Source: Erysipelotrichaceae bacterium (GTDB lineage Bacteria; Bacillota_I; Bacilli_A; RFN20; CAG-826). From it: DNA of 5,859 bases. Position numbers and translations under genes: made by a program. Below, one piece after another: positions 5,576-5,859 of this stretch (its first letter is position 1; the number at the start of each line of letters is the position of its first letter). A model generated the notes under the pieces. It had not been told where the DNA came from, did not search any database, and worked only from the letters and a program-made list of their open reading frames with translations. The stretch is taken from assembly GCA_012729405.1 (NCBI GenBank), contig JAAYDH010000058.1, forward strand, positions 1 through 5,859. Reading direction: 5' to 3'.

Positions 5576-5859
5576 ATGAACAAATTTATGAGAATGGCAA
5601 TTGTCGAAGCTCGCAAGGGTATTCGCGCAGGACACGGCGGGCCGTTCGGTGCAGTAATCGTCAAAGATGGCGTTGTTGTTGGCAAAGGACACAACCAAGT
5701 TCTAAAGAACAATGATCCAACATGCCATGGCGAAATGATGGCAATTCACAAAGCTTGTAAGAACCTTAAAACCTTTGATTTAACTGGTTGCGAAATTTAT
5801 ACTACAGGAGAACCTTGCCCAATGTGCATGTCTGCTATCCTTTGGGCCAATATTGATAA
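5576..5859 (+). CDS. GuaD-like guanine/nucleoside deaminase (partial, C-terminus beyond window)
   Basis: A member of the cytidine-deaminase-like superfamily, close to B. subtilis GuaD, which converts guanine to xanthine in purine salvage (cytoplasmic). 94 codons are present out of a usual length near 155. GGPFGAVIVKDG (21-32) is the family's N-terminal signature. Zinc ligands are H51 in CHGE (50-53) and C81 and C84 in EPCPMC (79-84), with E53 as the catalytic proton carrier. The helix HGEMMAIHKACKNL matches GuaD, except that GuaD of B. subtilis has HAE. AAGGAG at 5561-5566 sits 9 bases before the ATG and fixes the start; ATGs at codons 5 and 7 lack such a site. The gene is divergent from the metalloregulator. 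Other substrates (other purines or nucleosides) are possible because the C-terminal half that closes the pocket is not in view; the tRNA-adenosine deaminase TadA is less likely. Confidence 0.88.
   Translation, partial: MNKFMRMAIVEARKGIRAGHGGPFGAVIVKDGVVVGKGHNQVLKNNDPTCHGEMMAIHKACKNLKTFDLTGCEIYTTGEPCPMCMSAILWANID

Noticed and set aside
1..5859. Mycoplasma-type genetic code (TGA as Trp)
   Set aside because: No in-frame TGA was seen in the translated genes and tryptophan uses TGG, so code 11 is sufficient.
1..5859. CRISPR array, tRNA, rRNA, insertion sequence or prophage elements
   Set aside because: No regularly spaced direct repeats, tRNA-like cloverleaf, transposase motifs or terminal inverted repeats were noticed on either strand.

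Overview
The window looks like chromosomal DNA from a low-to-moderate GC Gram-positive-type bacterium (Bacillota, possibly a Mollicutes- or Erysipelotrichia-like lineage from an anaerobic or gut habitat). This is inferred from strong GGAGG-type ribosome sites, AT-rich intergenic DNA, a DtxR/MntR-type regulator, a Bacillus-type GuaD-like deaminase, and a secreted endonuclease I carrying bacterial Ig-like domains. Tryptophan is read from TGG, no in-frame TGA was seen, and the three complete genes stop with TAA, so the standard bacterial code fits. No species can be named.

Layout: (1) 1-2128, minus strand: the N-terminal 709 codons of a large secreted protein made of a signal peptide, an endonuclease I domain, Big_2, a Big_3-like domain, an unassigned beta-rich module, a second Big_2, and the start of another Big_3-like domain. 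It runs off the left edge. (2) 2129-2283: leader of that gene and a strong terminator for the genes to its right. (3) 2284-5006, minus strand: tldE and tldD, a complete two-gene unit with tldD first. They overlap by one base (TAATG), have an extended -10 promoter in front and the terminator behind. (4) 5082-5444, minus strand: a short DtxR/MntR-family metalloregulator, with a likely promoter that places +1 on its ATG. (5) 5445-5575: a divergent control region with promoters for both directions, an inverted repeat and a leader hairpin. (6) 5576-5859, plus strand: the first 94 codons of a GuaD-like purine/nucleoside deaminase, cut by the right edge.

TldD and TldE should form one cytoplasmic zinc-dependent peptidase complex, with the active site in TldD. 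The metalloregulator directly upstream, plus a palindrome at its 3' end, raises the unproven idea that metal status influences this peptidase. The nuclease is exported and probably serves nucleotide scavenging or surface functions, and the deaminase would act in purine salvage. I do not see a clearly new multi-gene system. The most notable items are the predicted leaderless regulator with a mixed Mn/Fe-type metal site, the nuclease's altered active-site motif and modular tail, and the structured control region.
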